From assembly GCA_022410635.1 (NCBI GenBank), contig JAJVDF010000220.1, positions 542,589 to 606,588 on the forward strand: a stretch of 64,000 nucleotides of DNA. Reading direction: 5' to 3'. Position numbers and translations under genes: made by a program. This document shows positions 22,380 through 36,090 of the stretch, in pieces (within the stretch, counting starts at the first letter, position 1; each line of letters begins with the position of its first letter). A model generated the notes under the pieces. That model was not told the origin of the DNA and did not search any database. It saw only the letters and a list, made by a program, of their open reading frames with translations. The DNA comes from Tretioscincus oriximinensis (taxonomy: Eukaryota > Chordata > Lepidosauria > Squamata > Gymnophthalmidae).

Positions 22380-24169
22380 GACCTTCTTGGTGCAGCTATT
22401 TTGTGTGCTGTGACACTGCTTTATTTAAGCGTCTTATATGTTTTTTGTTTCCTCTTGCTGATGTAAATACTATAAATAAAACGTGTACCTTCTTTCTGGA
22501 AAGAACTGCTTTTGTGTGCACTACGTTTATTTTTCTGCAAGAGAAGAAAAACTACTAGTTTTCTGTTCCTGTGTCCTGGATGTTGTACTCTGCTGATTTC
22601 AACTAAGTTCTACTACTCAACAAAACATCATAGAGAAGAGAAGGAATTCTGAAAAGTAAAAATAATAATTAAAAAAATCTTTTCATTATTGGCAAATTTA
22701 ATTATTTATGACCTGGACCTGCGATGCCTCTGGAAGCTTTCAAAGAATCAGAACTGGAGCAGTGAACTGGCTGGCATGCAACTCTTTTATAATGGACTTT
22801 GGGTCCCCTGACCAAACATCAGCCAACACTGACCCCTTCTAGAATGTTTCCTAATAACTAGCCAATAAAAAACAAGTTCCAAATGTTCTAAATGTCTGAA
22901 TCTTAGCCCTCTAGGCTGGTAAACAACTAGCAGTCACTTGCTGGGACTGAGTGAAACCCTAACAGTTCACTGACAGGAATACCATATGCTTTGCAGTATT
23001 ATGACAGTGATTCTGTTATGCATTTCCTAGCTCCAAAGTAGCAATATGAAACTAAGGCTGTATCCAGACAATAATGGTGGTGGAGTGAGCATGGAATGGG
23101 CAAATGTTGCTATCTGCACTCACTGCTTCTTGCACAAATACAGAATCTTCCCTGTGACTGAGAAGTAATGGATTTAAGTGCAATAAAGGTTTTGATCTGC
23201 AGTGGATCAAGGCGTAATTGGGAACAAAGCTAAGATGCCAACTATTTAGCATTCAAATCCTAAATAAAAGAAGCCATTTTTAGTCTTTCTTCCTGGGATT
23301 CTGTAACTGTTGTCATAGAAACTGCCTTCCAGTAACGACAACAGTAAATTCCCAGCAGCCCAAGATCTAAAGATCCTGATTTATCCCTTCCTTACTGATC
23401 TGAGATTACGGTAGTCACCTTAATGTGATCATTACTGCTATTTATTTTGACAAGTGATAGCTTCAAAGTACTACCAAATACTATTAAACCACCAACTATA
23501 AGGATAATATCATAGTTGCCATCAAAGTTGGTAACAGTCCAGAGTTTTGTGTTACTACAAAATAACACACACACATGTAATCACTGTATATTTATCAGAC
23601 AAACAATTAAAGTGGTTTTTCTATAGTGAAGCAAAATTCCTAGCCCTTTTTCAAACCATGCTCTGGGCTGTTGCCAACTATAACGGCACTACGAGGAAAA
23701 CAAAAAGATTCCTGATAAGGTATCTTGAAAAATAAGAGACAGCAGCTGACATAATTCTTAGGCCTTTGAATGTACTATAGAGGATCACAAAATAGCTCTT
23801 GCACGCAAATTAAATGCTGAGGGGGCAAAACATATGGCGATTTTATAGAGAACATCTGCAGATAAGCCTTGAAGACCATCACTGAACACTGGAAAATTTT
23901 GCGTTGTCTTTCAAGTGTACAATGATACAGACATTTAAAAAAAATCAGCAAAGGAAAACAAAGAGGTATCTCTATAACTTTATGGACTTGACAATGGTTT
24001 ATTGGACATCCTATTGGCAAGCTATTGTGATACAGCTTTCATGGACATCTAGAAAGTACCAAAATTGTAATTAAAAGGGGAAAAAATCCTTTCAGAAATG
24101 CAGTTACAGCATTTTAGCATGCATGCTCTGAGCAGTTTATGTTCTCAAAACATGCAATGCCACATGCAA
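22380..24169. other. Unassigned DNA
   Basis: A MITE-like end (AAGGCTGTATCCAGACAATA) occurs near 23053 without a clear partner. No gene signal. Confidence 0.45.
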
Positions 24170-24540
24170 AACTTATTGTTATTCTGTTGCCCATTCGTGT
24201 CCATTCCTCATGGCCTTGTGGATCACAGCATACCAGGACTCTCTTTCCTCCAAACACCTGCAGTCTGAGCAAACGTATTTCTGTTGCTTCCATGGTCTAT
24301 CCATCTCAACCTTGGCTGTCCCTTTCTTCCTTTGTCTTCCATCTTTCTCAGCATAGAAGTATTTTCCAGTGACTCAAAACATCTATTATAGTCATTGTAA
24401 GCTCTGCTGTTTTTATGTCTTCTCATACTTCCAAGACACCATTTTGTGATCTTTGCTAAGTGCATTTTGCCATCCATCAACACTTGACTCAAGTAAGGTC
24501 TTGGAGGGCATTTGAAGGGCATTTGAGTTGTATCTTTCAT
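24170..24540 (-). pseudogene. BovB/RTE LINE C-terminal fragment
   Basis: The minus-strand reading contains GRKGQPRLRWID, the conserved C-terminal motif of RTE/BovB polyproteins (family pattern GRxRxRWxD), preceded by a LGSMRRHK-like stretch and followed by an R.ESPGM tail. Frames are short and broken. Confidence 0.6.
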
Positions 24541-26380
24541 CCAATCTATCCACTGTTACAGTTTTCCAGGAGACAACCTTAATCATTCAGAACACTCACT
24601 GTTGGGTTCAAGTGACGTAGGTTAGCCCTGAACCCGATTCAGAGCAATGGACAGCATTTCCCAGAGGCTTCAATATGAAGACGATTTCAAGATGATTTTA
24701 CTGCATTGTCTGAACTGCAGTTATAGATCTGATTAATGTGCTTCATCATTAATCCAGTTTAGACGGCTCTTAGCAAAGATCTGACAATCCAGATAATGAG
24801 ACTAGTGATACATGTCTGAGTGGCCCCTTGTAACATACAAACTCAAACCAATAAAAATATTTCAAGTATGAGGGTATAAAACTGGAGAACCACTTCTAAT
24901 GGCTATAACCCTGTAACCACACAAGCTACCACTGACATTTTATATCCCATCTAAGAAGAACCTATTGGTGGGATTTCATTTGTGTTTTAGCTGATTTCTA
25001 TCTTGGTGGAAAATGGTTGATTTTTAAAAAACGTATATGATACATGTAGCACTAGAAACACCTTTTAAGAAATCCATACCAATATTTTTTTCTTAAGAGG
25101 CCTGAAATCCACTAAATCCATATTTATACTATAATAATAATACTGATATGCATGAGTCCATAATTAATTTGGGCAATGAGGCNGTAAAAAATACTGCAAT
25201 TGGGTGACTGAAGCACATAATTGCATTTCCAACATTAAAAGTGTTGTTTAAATACTAAATGTTATGGATAATGATGTCCAAAAATATCTCATCATTTTTT
25301 GTTCGCACAGATATATTGTTTAATTAATATTTTATTTGTTTTAAGAAAATAAAAGAACAAAAAAGACGAAGAATGAAAACAGGACTGAACATAAAAAAGA
25401 TGCCATCAGTATGTATATAAATAAAATAAAATACAAGTAAAAGCAAATTACGCACCTAATATTATACCACCAAAACAATATAAAATAACATACACTAAAA
25501 GCAGTTACAAAAGGCTTATACAATATACACATATACATATATAGCACCAGCACCCTACCCTACCCCTATCCTCAACCCACAGGGAAATTATCTTGAGCTT
25601 GTAGTCCTAAGAAGTCTATTTATAACTTCATACAGTTCGTTCTTACATTCAATGTTAAGGTTTTTGTATGATTTAAATTTCTAGTACATATTTAATTTTT
25701 AAGAATTTGGTAAATGAAATACAGTTTAAAAATAGCAAATTAAAATCTTGAGTTTAATAGAATTTAAAACTTTACAGTTATATCGAGTAGAAAAATCGTA
25801 ATTATATATGTTTAAAATATTATGTTTAAACTTCAAATAACTCAGCGTTATTCTGTTTCTTTGACCTTGTCTTAATAATGATTTAAGAAATGTGGCTTCA
25901 TTTTCTATCAGAATCTGCATTGATTATGTGGGTATAAAATTAATTTCTTTGGATACACCTAAAGTATTGCAGTATAAAACTTTTGATATCTTCATAAGAA
26001 TCACAGTATACAAGAATACACAATAATTCTTCCCTTGCACTAGAGACTAATTATCAGATGGAAAAATGGCCTCTGAATTAATACTATTAGCTAAACATTT
26101 AGGTGAATGACAGCAAAAGCTATTCCACATTCATGAGATCACACAGCTTATGCAAATAATCTTTTAAATTGTAAGCCAAAATAGATTGATAAATTTTAAT
26201 TTGGGGAGCATACTCAGCTGAACTGAGAGAAGGCATTGTGTATCAATGGCCAAATGAATGAATTCTTAGGTAATGCCTCTAGGTTAGAGAGACAGGTAAG
26301 GTTCCTCTGCATGCCATTTGCAGGAAGTACAGGATAAAGGTTTGCTCTTCCTCTGAATGAGATTTCCAGAAGCTAGACTG
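24541..26380. other. AT-rich unassigned DNA
   Basis: 25300-26050 is strongly AT-rich with A-rich strand bias and may be an old LINE, but no motif supports this. Confidence 0.4.
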
Positions 26381-26452
26381 ATCAGATTTTCTGAAACCCA
26401 AACCGGGGAAATTAATATCCATGCTAATTTGCATATTCATAAATATGCAAAT
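26381..26452 (+). repeat. Unknown repeat family, copy 1, with paired octamers
   Basis: Shares about 60 bases with 37121-37180 (CAGATTTTCTGA, TAATTTGCATATTCA). ATTTGCAT (26427-26434) and its reverse complement ATGCAAAT (26445-26452) form an inverted pair. Confidence 0.6.
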
Positions 26453-26578
26453 TACCCACCAACATGCATTCTCTTCCATAATTACTGCACGAGAGATCAG
26501 TAAATCATGTGAGAATTTTTTAAGTGTTTGGGAATTTTTAAACTGAGAATTTTGGGAGTACATCAGAATTTTTTAATT

Positions 26579-26900
26579 TTTTTACAGAGGGGAAGCTGCC
26601 CCCAGTTGCCAGAACCCCCAAGTGGTGGTGCAGCAATTTTTTNAAAAAATTATTTTTTTTTTAAGTGTGTGAGAAAGTTTTGAAGTGAGAATTTTTATTT
26701 TTTGCTGAGCGGAGGGTGCCTTCAGGAGCTGGTCTCAGATGCCAGAGCCCCCTAGTGGTNCTTCAGTGAATTTCTTTCAAAAAAAATTTTTTTTTTTTCC
26801 TCAGCAAAAACCGGGGAAATGCCCCCCCCCTCAGGGGAGCGGGGTACACACCCCAAAACTGGGCTTCCCCTCTCAAAAGGGGGCATCTGGTCAGCCTAAA
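26579..26900. repeat. Degenerate tandem pair with homopolymers
   Basis: Two diverged units both contain a GAG-rich purine part, TGCCAGA(A/G)CCCCC(A/T)AGTGGT and an A/T homopolymer. A GGGGAAATGCCCC block follows. Confidence 0.5.
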
Positions 26901-27376
26901 GAAGCAAATGTTTGACAGAATGCTGGATTTATAATCTGTAACTTTATACAGCATGACTTCTATCATGTCCTCCACATATTTGGGTAGAAGGAGCAATGTC
27001 TGGAGAAGCATCATTAGATACAAATGTTGTACTTGTCTGTTTGTTTAACTAATTTATACTTTCTTCCCATCATATATCCAGCAGTCTCAGAGTGTGATCA
27101 ACAATGACCACCAACAAAATACCAAACCCTGCAGGGAGAGTGGCAATCTCTAACGCAAAACCCCCATTTAGATAAAAAGAGATGGAAAGAAAGTTACTAT
27201 TTCTTTTTGCTGTTGTGTTTTTCCGTTCTGAAGATGGGATGAAACTAGGTTTAAATTAAGTGTGACTGTGTGCCCTAGTTCTTTTAAAAAGTATTAAACA
27301 CAAACTTACTTTTTAACAATGAACAATAGATTCAGCTCGAGTTATTCAAAACCTGTTTGGCCACCATTAAACAAAT
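26901..27376. other. Unassigned DNA
   Basis: No gene or known element. Confidence 0.5.
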
Positions 27377-27392
27377 AAGTATACCAGCAAAC

Positions 27393-27700
27393 CCCGTCCA
27401 GTATGGGAGGTAAGGTGGAGGGCCTTCATTACCTACGTGATATTTCACAAGATGTATTCACCCACGGCATTTATGATTTACTGGATCCTGGATTTAAAAA
27501 GAATTACGTAAAATTTAGTTGGATATCCTCAAGTAGAGGGGGGGAGGGAGGGGAGCACTAATTGGTGAGGTGGAGGACAATTTTTATTTTATGACATGAA
27601 TTGACTAATGGTTGGTTTCAACATATATATGTGTGTACTTACAAGTGTGAATTTTAACATGTCATATTTCATATATATCAATAAAGAAATTTATAAAAAA
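27393..27700 (+). mobile_element. 5'-truncated L1 with perfect 16-base target duplication
   Basis: AAGTATACCAGCAAAC occurs at 27377-27392 and again, exactly, at 27701-27716. The insert ends AATAAA (27680-27685) and poly(A), and has the G-rich polypurine tract AGAGGGGGGGAGGGAGGGGA typical of L1 3' UTRs. About 308 bases long; no coding remains except possibly the first ~90 bases. Confidence 0.8.
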
Positions 27701-27716
27701 AAGTATACCAGCAAAC

Positions 27717-30499
27717 ACCAATTCACCAGGATGAATAGGGTTTTGACATGATGAATCTGCAGGCTTCCGGTTCTATTCTTAAAGCATCTTTTTGCCATAA
27801 CAAATTCAGATACCAGGTCTATAAGGAAATTGCTAAAATCCTTGGTTTCAGCAATTAGGTGTAGATCTCCCAGAGAGAGCACCAAACCCACATTATCCAC
27901 ATATCCCCCTAGAATATGTTACTGGGGATCGCAGGGTGATTCACAATAAAATAATGATGAAAACATATGAAATACTTATTTTTGAGATNATGCTGTTCTA
28001 ATAGGTGCAGCTCAAGGTCCTCAGACATTCGAAATGCTGGGCCAAATTGTTACTGGGGGTTTGAAAATACCATCCAGAACTACTAATTATGGAGCTTCAT
28101 TAGGTTCAACTGGCCTCTTAATCCCACAAATCTGACCAAATGATTTCTTCATTAAATAATTTTAGTGTTATTTTAAATCTCTAACAAATTGAACAAAATG
28201 TCAACTGACAAAACAGAAGATTTATACTTGGGTACTCCAATTTAATAAAACTTGAACATTATGTTTAAAGTTACTTTGTTATCTCTGAATGTATTTTACC
28301 AAGCTTGGGGAANTGCTATTATGTAAATTAAAGATTTGTCCTTACACTATATCTTTGGTATCTACCTTTCCTTTCCCCTAGTTCCCAACAATGGAACGTC
28401 CCAAACCACATTTCTTCTTCTGTCCCTCCTGCTGTTTTAGGGACATTTTATAGAAGATTACAAGTTATGTGGAGACATCATGGGGTGGCAACCTAGTTTT
28501 CNCTTGAAATGAACTGATTCAGGGGGCAGGTGTGCAAACACAGCTGTAGTAGCTGCAAAGCCTAACCAGCACGAAGTGTCGCTTGTAAAGGGGGACCGTG
28601 ACCCTGTCTATAAACAGATGGAAAATCCAGGATAAAGGTNGCCTGGATGCTAATAAATCTGCTCTATCCTATAGATTCATTCCAGATTAAAATAATCCGT
28701 AACATTATGGAAAACATTAAATGTTGAAGTCATTATAACAGTGGTATAAGTTAGAATAACAAAACAAAATCAAAGTTTTAGAAACACAAATTCAAAGGTG
28801 CAGATGACTTGAGTTAACATACAACAAACTCTAAAAATCACTTGGGTTTCCTAATCTTTTTATTTTGCTATATATAATAATCAACTCTATATCAATGCTG
28901 TCAGACACCAGGTAACAAGTAAAAGAAATGAAATTTCTTTACATGTATTAACATTGCTTAAGGTTACCAAATGTCAGTCTGTAGCAGAACATTTAAGTAT
29001 TTTGATACCCTGCCTTGTCCATTTTTTCCCGAAGGGGGAAAATGTTGGGAGAGTGTTCTTTAGGGAAGACTACACCTCCCATGATTCTCAGTTTCTTTTA
29101 AAAGGTTCACTCCTAATTTCGTCCTACTTTTGGTACTATTTTCAGTTTTGTGATTTTATAGGCCTACTTTTGTTGATCCAAACCTTAAGGTTTATAGATT
29201 TTATTTTGGTGTTTAGAATTTAGTCAGGGCAGCAAAAATAACAATTGTGAGGATGTATTTGTTTAATTTCAGAGTGATTCTGAGTTTTATCTCAGGCAGA
29301 TTTAGGGTGCATACTGTTTGAAAAATAATTCATTGTACAACACCTTCCTGGGCATCCTCCATTGGGCAATGGAGGAATGAGAGGTCTGAAGCCACTCAAG
29401 TCCACCATCACAGTCAACCCATCATCCTAGGTTACTTCCGATATCTGATTTCCATTCCTGGGTGGGTTGGCTGGAATGGTACGTGACCAANTGGCACCTT
29501 GTCCATGCCCAGTATTGCAGCAAAGGTGGTTTCAGAAAGGCAGTGAACTTCAAAAGGTACCCTCTGGTTGTTTGAAAACCCCAAACATGGCAGCAAGCGG
29601 TTAGGAAGGNAGAGGAGAAGCTGCCTTCATTAGTTTACAGCTAGTGGGGGAATCCAAATGGAGCAAAGGCAAAAAAGAAATTCATTTTATCTCCAGGCTG
29701 TTGGCCATAGGCACTACATACAATGGCACCTCCCAACTGCAGCTGTTGGACAGCAGAGAAATCAAATAATCAATGCATAAATCGGCCCCTATAAATAAAT
29801 TATTTTATTTATAGTTTTCCTTCTTTATTCTAAAGGTTTTTCTGCAGGATTTCTAAACTTCCCTTGTTTTGCTCAATGAAGAGGAGGAGGAATTAACACT
29901 GCCAGGTGACTTAATAGCAACAGATGCCACCTTGCTTTGTTATCCATGAGGCAGATGCAGAAATCAGTAGCTTATTACCCACGCCGAAGCATCTTAGACA
30001 AAATCAGACAATTTAAGAGCAGTACAGATGCAACTTAGGGAGCATTTCTAAGATATACAAATTGTTGTTATNCTGTCAAAGCACTAAAGCTTTCTATTCA
30101 TTTTTTTTTTAAAAAAGAGCTGTTCACATTAAAGAAGGTACTTATCTCCAACTTAGGTAACAAAAAGAAAATATGATCTACTTTTAATAATTCATTATTG
30201 GTGGGAAAGGAGTTTAAGTTACCTTTTACCTGGCAAGCAGAAATCAATCAATATATTTTCACATTACCAAATTTTATTTCTCCAAAGATTTGCTGGTGAG
30301 GCCAATTCGATAGCGCCACCTCTTCCAACAGCCAAAGTCATGGGTATATCTGGGAGAGCTATATCAGTGCTAACCTCCAGGTTATGGGATTGTTTTCCCT
30401 TTGCAGTGCATCCGCCACTCTCCTTCTATGACTTCATATGACACAAGACACATAACCTTTGACTAAGGGAATAGCATCACTTCCCNATGTAGACACCGA
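27717..30499. other. Unassigned DNA
   Basis: No gene found. A ZNF143-like ACTACACCTCCCATGAT lies at 29069-29085 outside any CpG island. Confidence 0.5.
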
Positions 30500-30580
30500 T
30501 GCTATTTTAATTATCAATTTTATCAATTTTTTTAGTTGTTTTATCGGGACCTGCCCTGAGACCTTCGAACGCTATAACCA
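30500..30580 (+). mobile_element. LINE 3' tail fragment
   Basis: TTGTTTTATCGGGACCTGCC followed by CCTGAGACCTTCGAA, the same tail family as at 656 and 62309. Confidence 0.5.
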
Positions 30581-31489
30581 GAGAGCATCATTGTGGTACC
30601 CTCAGTACTGAACAATACTCTGACAAGTGATTACCAGCTCTGAAAGTGATTTTCAGCTCTTGAGGGTCTTGAGTCTGGTTTGCAGCAGTCTTGGGAACTG
30701 TAGGAAGCCAGATAATGGGTGAAGTTCCAGATTATCATGCGTGCATGCACAAAATTTTAATGATGTCAGTGGCTGTGCGTGGTAGGAAGTGGCGTCACAC
30801 TGGGCACCACTGATCAAGAAGTAAATACCGGAAGTGACATGTGTAAGGGGGGGCAGCTATTTGCTTTCTCGTGTATCCCTGCCCGAGATTTGAGATCCTT
30901 GTGCTGCTCCCAACTCTGGTCTGCAGTGACTAGCCAACTGAACCATAACCCTGTATATACAATCTGGCGGCCAGTCACTGCAAGTCCTTTTCCCACACAA
31001 AGTGCATGCATAAAACCCATAACTTTGCAAGCAGAGNTTTTCCCCCTAAAATTATTTTGGCAACAGTTCCAGGGTATTAGTCAGAGTATCTTTACCTCAG
31101 CACAAAAACTAATACTCTATATACATATGTACATTGTCCACCCACATTAAGACTTCCTGACAATCATTTTCCACATTTGCAGCACATACAGACATGAACT
31201 TGGAGAATGATTTATAAATACATTTATTTACTTTAAATTAATGCAAGGACAATGTTAAACTTTCAAAATCTGGAAAGAGCATCCAACATGTTGAACAACC
31301 AAGGGCTGGATGGATGCCAATTTGAAACCAAGCAAAACATGATTTCCAGGATTTTATCTGATGAAAGGTGAAGCAGTCAGGAGAACAAGCATGGTGGGTA
31401 TAACCCAGCAAGACCTGTTGTGTTGAGGGACCATTAAGTGCAATGAATTCAATGTGGCACCAAGGCTAGCAGGCAGTATCTTATGATCT
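30581..31489. other. Unassigned DNA
   Basis: An open frame at 30779-31150 has no recognisable domain. Confidence 0.5.
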
Positions 31490-31705
31490 TTTCATCTTAT
31501 CTAGGTGGATGTCTTAATACTGCCTCTGAGATGGAGCAACGGGATTCCTGAAATGCCATTTGCAGGGCGTTGAGAATAGATGCATTTTTGCCTTCTTCTC
31601 TTCCAGACTGCCCAGGTGCAATTGGTGGGCCACTGTGTAGACAGAAGGCTGGACTACATGGGCTCAGGCCCGATTCAGCAGGGCCCCTCTTATGTTTGAG
31701 TATAA
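31490..31705 (+). mobile_element. CR1/L3 3' end
   Basis: CAGACTGCCCAGGTGCAATT, then GGGCTCAGGCCCGATTCAGC and a decayed CTCTTATGTTTG tail. Confidence 0.75.
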
Positions 31706-33214
31706 GTATGTGAGCCCATACTTCGGAATAAGCAACATGCCACACTTTGTGCCCCAACTCTGTAAGCTGCTCCTGCTGACTTGCAGGAACTCACTCAAAA
31801 TGTCCCTGCAGATGACGAGATTATCAGTCACATGTGTGCCAGAATAGGGAAAGATTCAATAGTCTGAAAATGAGTATTTAGTAAACGCGGTGTAGAAAAC
31901 TGCAATAATAGGTGCCTTTTGCTAAAGAGCAGCAATCACTTTATCACAGAACAACAGTTTAAAGACGCATCCCAGATTCAAGCACTGGCATCTCATTGAC
32001 TATATTCTAATGAGCCAAGTGATGCCCAGAGCTGAATGTCATACAGATTACTGTCCTGTGCTCTGCAAACTCAAGTTACAATTCAAACAGGTTGGCAAAC
32101 TTGGTTGGCAAATCTGAAGCTGTAACGACAGATATATTTTCCTTGTGATCATCATAGCCCATATCAAAGTCTGGGTATGGGTCCCCTTCCTCATTCGGGA
32201 TGTCATAACACTAAAGATATCTTTTAGTCAGATTGAGCAAGAAGTTTCATATGCAGAAAGGAAGGAGAGCTGGATAGACAAGAGGTCAATCTGGGAGCCG
32301 TAATATAAACACGTCAATATCTAGAGACATGAAAACAGTTGTTTTCTGGCTGGGAAAAGCCATTCTAGGCTATTCAGCAAGAGAGACTGAGGTGCTGTTC
32401 TGACATGTATCTTCAGTCTGGATTAAAGCAGGAAACCTGGTTTGACCCATTTCTTCAGTTCTCATGTCTCTAGAGCTTCCCATATTTATTTTAGTGCTCC
32501 CTGATTGGCTACTAATCTGTCCAGCTTTAATTTTAAAGCTGATGAAGATTCAAGTTAAAAGAAAATTTCCGTTTAACTATCACACGATGGAACATAGTTC
32601 CAAATTTACACTATCAAGTAAGATGGGAAGTTTGGTTTTCTTTTCAAAGTTTTCAAGGGCGATTAGAAGCAAGCAGAAACATCAGTTCAAAGGAGCGATT
32701 GGAAAGCTTTCCCTTTGACAGCAGATGGAGGATGTCATATTGCCTTCCCAGCATGTATCCCCGTTCTCAGAGGCAGAGCAGAACTTCTGGTGTGAGAAGA
32801 AAGTTTTTGCCTTGTTTGAAGCATTCGTCCTTCCCTCCTGTTGACAGGCAGTCTGAACGCTTCTTCTTGCGCAGCAGACCCAGGACCCATCTCAAGGCTA
32901 AATATGAAAGAAATATCACTTGTATTCATTAAAAATAGCCTACTGTGGGAAAGCCTCTGAGCTGGTTTATTAGAAATGTTAGATTCTTGCAGAATAATTC
33001 AGCTTGCTGAGATTTCTGGCAATTTGTTAGGCTGAAAGGAGAGCAAATCAATGAATACCAAATCAATCGTGACAGCATTGGAAGGACCTGAAGCTCAACT
33101 ATTTTGGCCACATAAAGGGAAGGCAGGACTCACTGAAAAAAGGCAAAAGGATAAGCAAAATGTAGAAGATGAGAAGTAGTGGAAAATACCATGAAACGTT
33201 TTTTCATTTACTTT
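31706..33214. other. Unassigned DNA
   Basis: No supported feature; short frames only. Confidence 0.5.
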
Positions 33215-33740
33215 ATTTGTTCATTCATTGATTTATAATTCTATCTCACGGAAGGATCTAAAGATGGCTAACAACAATAAGAACAAAGTTCAAAATTGAT
33301 ATATCAAGAACAATAGTGTCTAAAAGTATTATTTATATTTATTTATATATTTATTTATACTTGTATCCCGCCCTATACCTGAAGGTCTCAGGGCAGTCAA
33401 CCATGGGGCAGTGCACATAACGTTTGTTGCTTTCTCCACAACAGACACCCTGTGGAGTAGGTGGGGCTGAGAGAGTTCTAAAGAACTGTGACTGGCCCAA
33501 GGTCACCCAGCTGGTTTTCATGGAGGAGTGAAAAATCGAACCGGGAGACTACCAGGTACGAGTCCAACACACAACCACTACACCAAACTGGGCCAAGTGG
33601 TTTCTTCAGACAAAGACCAGTGTAAAGGGGCGTGTCTTCAGTGCTTTTCTGAATATATGAAGTGACGGTGCTTGATGCACTTTGAGAGGGAAATTATCAC
33701 ATAGTCTAGTGGCCATGATCATGAAGGCCAATCTTCAGTA
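33215..33740 (-). mobile_element. Old LINE 3' region split by a SINE
   Basis: The left piece (33215-33344) has the degraded tail TCTAAAGATGGCTAACAACA. The right piece (33596-33740) has GTGCTTTTCTGAA and GGTGCTTGATGCACTTTGAG, which also occur in the LINE at 62400-62560. The SINE at 33345-33595 separates them. Confidence 0.55.
33345..33595 (-). mobile_element. Sauria-type SINE
   Basis: Minus-strand copy: TTTAT-rich tail, GTATCCCGCCCTATACCTGA, ACAGACACCCTGTGGAG, B box region TCGAACCGGGAGAC and head ACACCAAACTGG. Confidence 0.85.
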
Positions 33741-35500
33741 AGCAGTGGAAGACAGAGAACCTAGCATGCTATGGTTTGTGGATATATGACAAATTGGACA
33801 TGACTAAATAAGAACAACAAGGGAAGCAGGGAAGAATAATGCCTTGTAATGTTTCCACTTTTTGGACTGCTACAGAAGTAGCTTCAGAAATACATTAGTT
33901 GTCTCCATGTGAAAGCTGTTGCCATGTCCTTCTCACCTAGTGAGAGTTCAGGTGACAAGATGCCTGTTGATCGGACAAGGCATTAGCAGACAAACCTGTC
34001 CGTTTAACAGCAGCTGTTGTTGACCTCCAGCTGAATCAGTCTTACCACCACCTGCCCAGATTCTCTGCTTGACAAAGTTGATGGGTCTGCAGACCAATTT
34101 TAGGAATTTGTAGCACAGACTGACCTGTATAGATAGGTTTGTTCTGAGGACTTCCCCAANTCACACTGGCATTTACCATCAGCCTCCTGTCAAGGTCTTT
34201 TGTGAAATGGGCCACACGGTTCCTGTGCCAGGACAGCCTGATTTTTGTCTGACTGGGAGCTTTTATATGCAATGTGGAACAAATTTGGGCAAATCTGGTC
34301 CACATTTGTCACTAGTAAGGAAAGGGATCTGTAGCCACTTATGCTGCAGCTTTTCAGTTCCTAGAACACCCTTGTCCTGGAATGATGCAACTCTTCAGAA
34401 CCAAGGATTATAGGCATTCCCTGAGACTGAAAGAAAAACAATAAGTTATTAGGCCCCACTCGACCCTGAAATTAGGCACTCAAATTAGGTATGGGCAGGC
34501 TTGAAGTAGGAAGATGACCAGCAGCCTGCAGCTTTTGCTGACAACTGTCTTGTTTTGGATTATCCTTGCAGTTCCTTCTTTTGCAAATTCCGATGCTAAT
34601 ATTGTGTTCTCCCTGCTTTTGGACAGAGTGATTTTCTGTTCTATGAATCATTTCATTTTGCTTTTCTCTTCCTCCTTAAATAAAGCCTTTGTTAAGTTAA
34701 ACTGCTTCTTGAGCATCAGAGGCAGACAGGATAGNTGTATTCTAGCCCTACTATGTTTTACGTATTACATGACATGTTTTCACCCAAACACATGACCCAG
34801 CCAGACATATAGGATACAGAAAATGTAGAATATAGCCTGGAGCAGGAGCAGGAATGTTTCTGTCTTGGAAAGTACAAAAGGTGGGAAACATCCCCTCAAG
34901 CTATTGGATGGGAATGGTTTCTAAGGGCATTCTCTGAAGGTATGTGCAAAAAAGGCCTTTCAGAACCTTCCATGTATGGTATTACTGAGCCTTGCCAGTA
35001 TTACCATCCCTTTCCACTATAAAGCATGTATTCTGTTTTGTTCTTATACAGCAGAAAAGCTGCTTAGAACTGATTTTGTCAGAAATCCAGATAATTTCTA
35101 GAAGATGACCAGAACCTCAATTGAATCATTGATTAAAGCCAACACAGCACAATTATATTTGAAAGAATGAAATAAAATTGCTTCCTAGTTGAATATCGGC
35201 TTCCTTGTTGCAAAACGTGGATACTAATAGTTAACGAACTGGCACTGGCTTTCCTGTTATATTTTCTAATTAACTTTATTTTCTTCCTAATTAACTTGAC
35301 TTAATTGCATGGACTGTAGTCATCTGCCAAAGAACACATAATCTTTAATCACAGCAACAAAATACTGTAACTCAACTGCTATTTGTGTACAACAAAAGCG
35401 CTACCTGGCGGGAGAAATTTAAATCTTGTAAGTAGCCAGTCTACACAACATGGTAGGCTATGATTTGTTTTTGTTTGAAAATATTTCCTTCTATTTTGGA
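33741..35500. other. Unassigned DNA
   Basis: No coding or repeat signature recognised. Confidence 0.5.
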
Positions 35501-35572
35501 AGAACGCATCTGAAGAAGTGGACTTAGCCTATGAAAGCTTATGGTATCTATCTTTTCTTTTTAGTCTCTAAA
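35501..35572 (+). mobile_element. Penelope-type fragment with decayed hammerhead-like core
   Basis: CAT (35507-35509), CTGAAGA (35510-35516), an extra A, a weak helix II, GAAA (35533-35536), GCTT then ATG, giving a 3-base helix I. TTAGTCTCTAAAGT follows. Same layout as 9416-9459, but helix II has mutations. Confidence 0.55.
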
Positions 35573-36090
35573 GTACTAGAGAAGGTGCAGAAAAGGGCAA
35601 CAGGAGTACCTCCCTTATGAAATCTGGGTGCAACGTCTGGGCCTCTTCAGCCTCGAAGGATGGCATTTGAGAGGAGACTTAATTGAAGTGTATAAAATCA
35701 TGCATGGGATGGATAAGGTGAATAGAGAAAAAACTATTTTCTCCTTCACACAACACTAGGATCAGGAGGCATCCCTTGAAACTGAGGGATAGAAAAGTGA
35801 GGACAGACAAAGGAAAATATTTTTTCACCCAGAAGGTCATTGGCCTATGGTAGTTACTTCCAGAAGAGGTGGTAGTAGCTAGCAGTCTGTATAGCTTTAA
35901 GACAGAATTAGACAGGTTCATGGAAGCCAAGGGTATAAACAGCTACTAAGTTGGATGTCAAGAACAATTGAAGATTTTCCTTCTTCGGTTCCAGACGGCC
36001 CACATGCAATTGGTAGGCCACTGTGTGAGACAGAATGCTAGATGGGCTCTGGCCCGATTCAGCGGGGCTCCTCTTAGGTTCTTATGCACT
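35573..36090 (+). mobile_element. CR1/L3 LINE 3' portion, ~500 bases
   Basis: Runs from AGAAGGTGCAGAAAAGGGCA through ATTGAAGTGTATAAAATCAT and GACAGGTTCATGGA to the tail CTCTTAGGTTCTTA. It includes the end of ORF2 but has stops. Confidence 0.8.

Noticed and set aside
29069..29085. Second ZNF143-like site as a promoter
   Set aside because: No CpG richness or downstream exon; the motif also occurs within dispersed repeats.
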